Below are positions 13,449 through 15,043 of a DNA stretch of 15,043 nucleotides, in pieces. The position numbers and the translations under genes are program-made. Every line of letters starts with the position of its first letter. The first letter of the stretch is position 1. A model generated the notes under the pieces. It had not been told where the DNA came from, did no database searches, and saw nothing but the letters and a program-made list of their open reading frames with translations. The stretch is from Candidatus Saccharimonadota bacterium (lineage in GTDB: Bacteria > Patescibacteriota > Saccharimonadia > Saccharimonadales > Saccharimonadaceae): positions 1-15,043 of the forward strand of contig JAGCSL010000019.1 of assembly GCA_017964115.1 (NCBI GenBank), in the 5' to 3' direction.

Positions 13449-15043
13449 TTATTCTTCGTCTTTTGTCTTGCGCTTTGCTAAGAAGATGCTTCCAATTAAG
13501 CCGGATATCGAAGCGAGGAGTAAGGCGAATGACGATAGAATATCATCATAAGTCTTCGGGTTCTTGCTACCGCGACCATCGACGTACTTGTTGACGAATA
13601 CGATATCTTCAGCCATCTCGTCAGTGCTGATTTCGAGTTCGCCCATGTTATTGTCAGTGACCGTAACGGCATATTCGAATACGGTTGTGTCGTAGGTGAT
13701 ATTCTTCAAGTCTCCCTTAATTTCTTTAATGGAGATAGTATAGGTGCCTGGTTTATCGAAGACAATAGGATCGCCGTCAAAGGTAATTGTGCCATCAGCA
13801 TTGTTGTGGCCAGTCATTACTAGCTTACCATCGAGATATACCTCGAAGGTAAATTCGTTATCCTTCAAGTCACGACCAAGTAACATCTTCATGGCTTCTG
13901 GCATATGTTCAGCCGGTTTAGCCTTATAGGTATTAATGATCTTAGCGTCATTAGTATACTCAGCGGTGATTTTAAGTGTGCCATCGCCATTATCTTCAAT
14001 GGTGACAGCTACCTCAATATCGCCAGACTTGGTGACGCCCGGCATCAACTCGCCGTCTTCAGTGATAATGAAGTTGTAGGTTTTACCAGCGTCGGCTTCG
14101 GTGTATTCCAAATCCTTGAAGCTAATTTTACCGTTCTTGTTAACTACCTGGGTATCAATCTCTTCTCCATCGGCAGTCTTTAGCACGAAGTTATAGCTTT
14201 CACCATCTTGCCAATCACGACCGACGAGTTCCTTCTCGGCCTCAAGAGCAATTTTGCCCTCGGCTTTGTAAGTGTTTACGATCTTAGCGTCATTAGTATA
14301 CTCGGCAGTTACCTTGAGAGTGCCGTCACCATTATCCTCGACGGTAACCGTAACAGTAATATCGCCAGATTTGCTAAGGCCAGGCTTCAATTCGCCAGTT
14401 TCGGTAATGGTATAAGTGAAGGTCTTGCCAGCATCTTTCTCGGTGAACTTAAGGTCCTTAAAGCTGACGGTTTCGTTGGCGTCGACTGTCTGAGTATCAA
14501 CTGTAGCACCTTCGCTGTCCTTTAGCACGAAGTTATAGCTTTCGCCATCTTGCCAGTCACGACCGACGAGTTCCTTCTCGGCCTGGAGCGTAATGTCACC
14601 AGAAGCTTTATAGGTGTTCGTAATCTTTTTGCCGTTAGTATACTTTGGAGTTGCAGTAAGGTTGCCAGCACCATCATCTTCTACGGTTACGGTAACGGTT
14701 AGGTCGCCAGATTTGCTAAGGCCAGGCTTCAATTCGCCAGTTTCGGTAATAGTGTAAGTGAAGGTCTTGCCAGCATCGGCTTCGTCATAGTTGATAGCCT
14801 TGAAGCTAACTTTTCCATTCTTGTTTACGGCCTGCGTATCAATAACTGTTCCTTCACTATCCTTAAGGACGAAGTTATAGCTTTCTCCTTCGAGCCAATC
14901 GCGACCAACGAGCTCTTTTTCGGCTTCAAGCGTAACGTTGCCGGAAGCACTATAGGTATTCGTAATTGTGCCGTTCTTTGTGTACTCGGCGGCAACATTG
15001 AGGCTACCGTTTTTATTGTCGGTAATTTTAACAGTAACGGTAA
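13449..15043 (-). CDS. Sortase-anchored surface protein with tandem pilin-type isopeptide domains, C-terminal part
   Basis: The frame is open from the stop at 13449 to the window edge, so the N terminus is missing; 530 residues are visible. It consists of Spy0128-like pilin/adhesin domains: a partial unit, three full 114-residue repeats, and a divergent last domain. Each full repeat starts with an EAEKELVGRDW motif (Lys is the likely isopeptide donor), has a central Glu in YTITETGE or FIITEDGE, and ends in NTY (Asn acceptor), the set needed for self-formed Lys-Asn bonds. The last domain keeps these as MKMLLGRD, IKEIKG and FVNKY. The tail has NPKTY, one hydrophobic helix and KRKTKDEE, a sortase sorting signal. 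It is thus a stiff, wall-linked stalk or adhesin, plausibly used for contact with host cells. The methionine at 14732 is internal to a repeat and is not a start. Confidence 0.88.
   Translation of the reverse strand, partial: TVTVKITDNKNGSLNVAAEYTKNGTITNTYSASGNVTLEAEKELVGRDWLEGESYNFVLKDSEGTVIDTQAVNKNGKVSFKAINYDEADAGKTFTYTITETGELKPGLSKSGDLTVTVTVEDDGAGNLTATPKYTNGKKITNTYKASGDITLQAEKELVGRDWQDGESYNFVLKDSEGATVDTQTVDANETVSFKDLKFTEKDAGKTFTYTITETGELKPGLSKSGDITVTVTVEDNGDGTLKVTAEYTNDAKIVNTYKAEGKIALEAEKELVGRDWQDGESYNFVLKTADGEEIDTQVVNKNGKISFKDLEYTEADAGKTYNFIITEDGELMPGVTKSGDIEVAVTIEDNGDGTLKITAEYTNDAKIINTYKAKPAEHMPEAMKMLLGRDLKDNEFTFEVYLDGKLVMTGHNNADGTITFDGDPIVFDKPGTYTISIKEIKGDLKNITYDTTVFEYAVTVTDNNMGELEISTDEMAEDIVFVNKYVDGRGSKNPKTYDDILSSFALLLASISGLIGSIFLAKRKTKDEE
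13452..13562 (-). other. NPKTY cell-wall sorting signal
   Basis: The last 37 residues read NPKTYDD, then a hydrophobic span of about 22 residues (ILSSFALLL to IFLA) and a charged KRKTKDEE tail. This is the tripartite sortase signal, with NPKTY in place of LPXTG; Tyr occupies the usual Gly position. A sortase gene is not in the window. Confidence 0.8.
13905..14930 (-). repeat. Three tandem 342-bp repeats encoding isopeptide domains
   Basis: Units at 14930-14589, 14588-14247 and 14246-13905 repeat with an exact 342-bp (114-residue) period, judged from the shared EAEKELVGRDW codons. A 47-base block at 14362-14408 is identical to 14704-14750. A further partial unit continues to the window edge, and a divergent unit follows below 13905. 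Confidence 0.9.

Noticed and set aside
14208..14525. Plus-strand reading frames within the surface-protein repeats
   Set aside because: They are mirror frames of the repetitive minus-strand gene, without ribosome binding sites; the minus frame has clear domain motifs.
13449..14732. Surface protein starting at the methionine codon at 14732
   Set aside because: The frame stays open to the window edge and the upstream codons encode another copy of the repeat, so this methionine is internal.
13905..14930. CRISPR-like repeat array
   Set aside because: The repeats are 342 bp, contiguous and coding, with no spacers.

Overview
The window (about 15 kb, moderate GC) looks like a chromosomal segment of a small-genome bacterium of the Candidate Phyla Radiation, most likely Saccharibacteria (TM7). 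The evidence is indirect: many compact proteins of reduced length, a Mur ligase-like/FemAB wall cluster, a two-gene SufC/SufB-like Fe-S pair, a repeat-rich surface protein ending in an NPKTY sorting signal, and tightly packed operons. TGA is used as a normal stop (for example after the MurF-like gene and parA), which argues against the TGA-recoding CPR lineages (Gracilibacteria/Absconditabacteria).

Layout, left to right. 1-399: 3' end of an rRNA adenine methyltransferase of the KsgA/Erm family, with a very short C terminus. 415-6068 (+): a cell-wall cluster with a MurF-like ligase lacking the usual N-terminal domain, an alpha/beta hydrolase, two tandem FemAB-type peptidoglycan bridge aminoacyltransferases, an HdeD-like membrane protein, and a second Mur ligase-like protein with a degenerate P-loop. 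6110-10210 (+): parA, parB and frr, then three unrecognised genes (a bitopic membrane protein with a large exterior domain, a small membrane protein and a zinc-ribbon membrane protein), all linked by overlaps or a 19-nt gap. 10260-10335 (+): tRNA-Thr(GGU) with its own promoter and terminator. 10398-10874 (-): VanZ-family membrane protein. 10933-11768 (+): an isolated transcription unit with a consensus sigma-70 promoter, a 163-nt structured leader and an unrecognised 193-residue protein, closed by a strong terminator. 11768-13380 (-): SufC-like ATPase and short SufB-like scaffold, matching the minimal SUF-like (SMS) type. 13449-15043 (-): C-terminal 530 residues of a sortase-anchored surface protein made of 114-residue pilin-type isopeptide domains.

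A pattern runs through the window. Five genes that begin transcription units (starts at 415, 3409, 6110, 10874, 13380) have a -10 hexamer ending 6-7 nt before ATG and no Shine-Dalgarno sequence, so they are predicted to be leaderless. Genes inside operons nearly all have clear AGGAG-type sites. The 11131 unit breaks this rule with a long leader, containing a 16-bp stem and competing alternative stems. Together with its unusual arginine codons and orphan product, it is the best candidate here for something undescribed.

Functionally, the left half serves wall building (amide ligation and cross-bridge formation), the middle serves chromosome segregation and ribosome recycling plus an unknown envelope module, and the right half combines Fe-S assembly with a host- or surface-facing adhesin. 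All family calls come from reading motifs; no database search was run.
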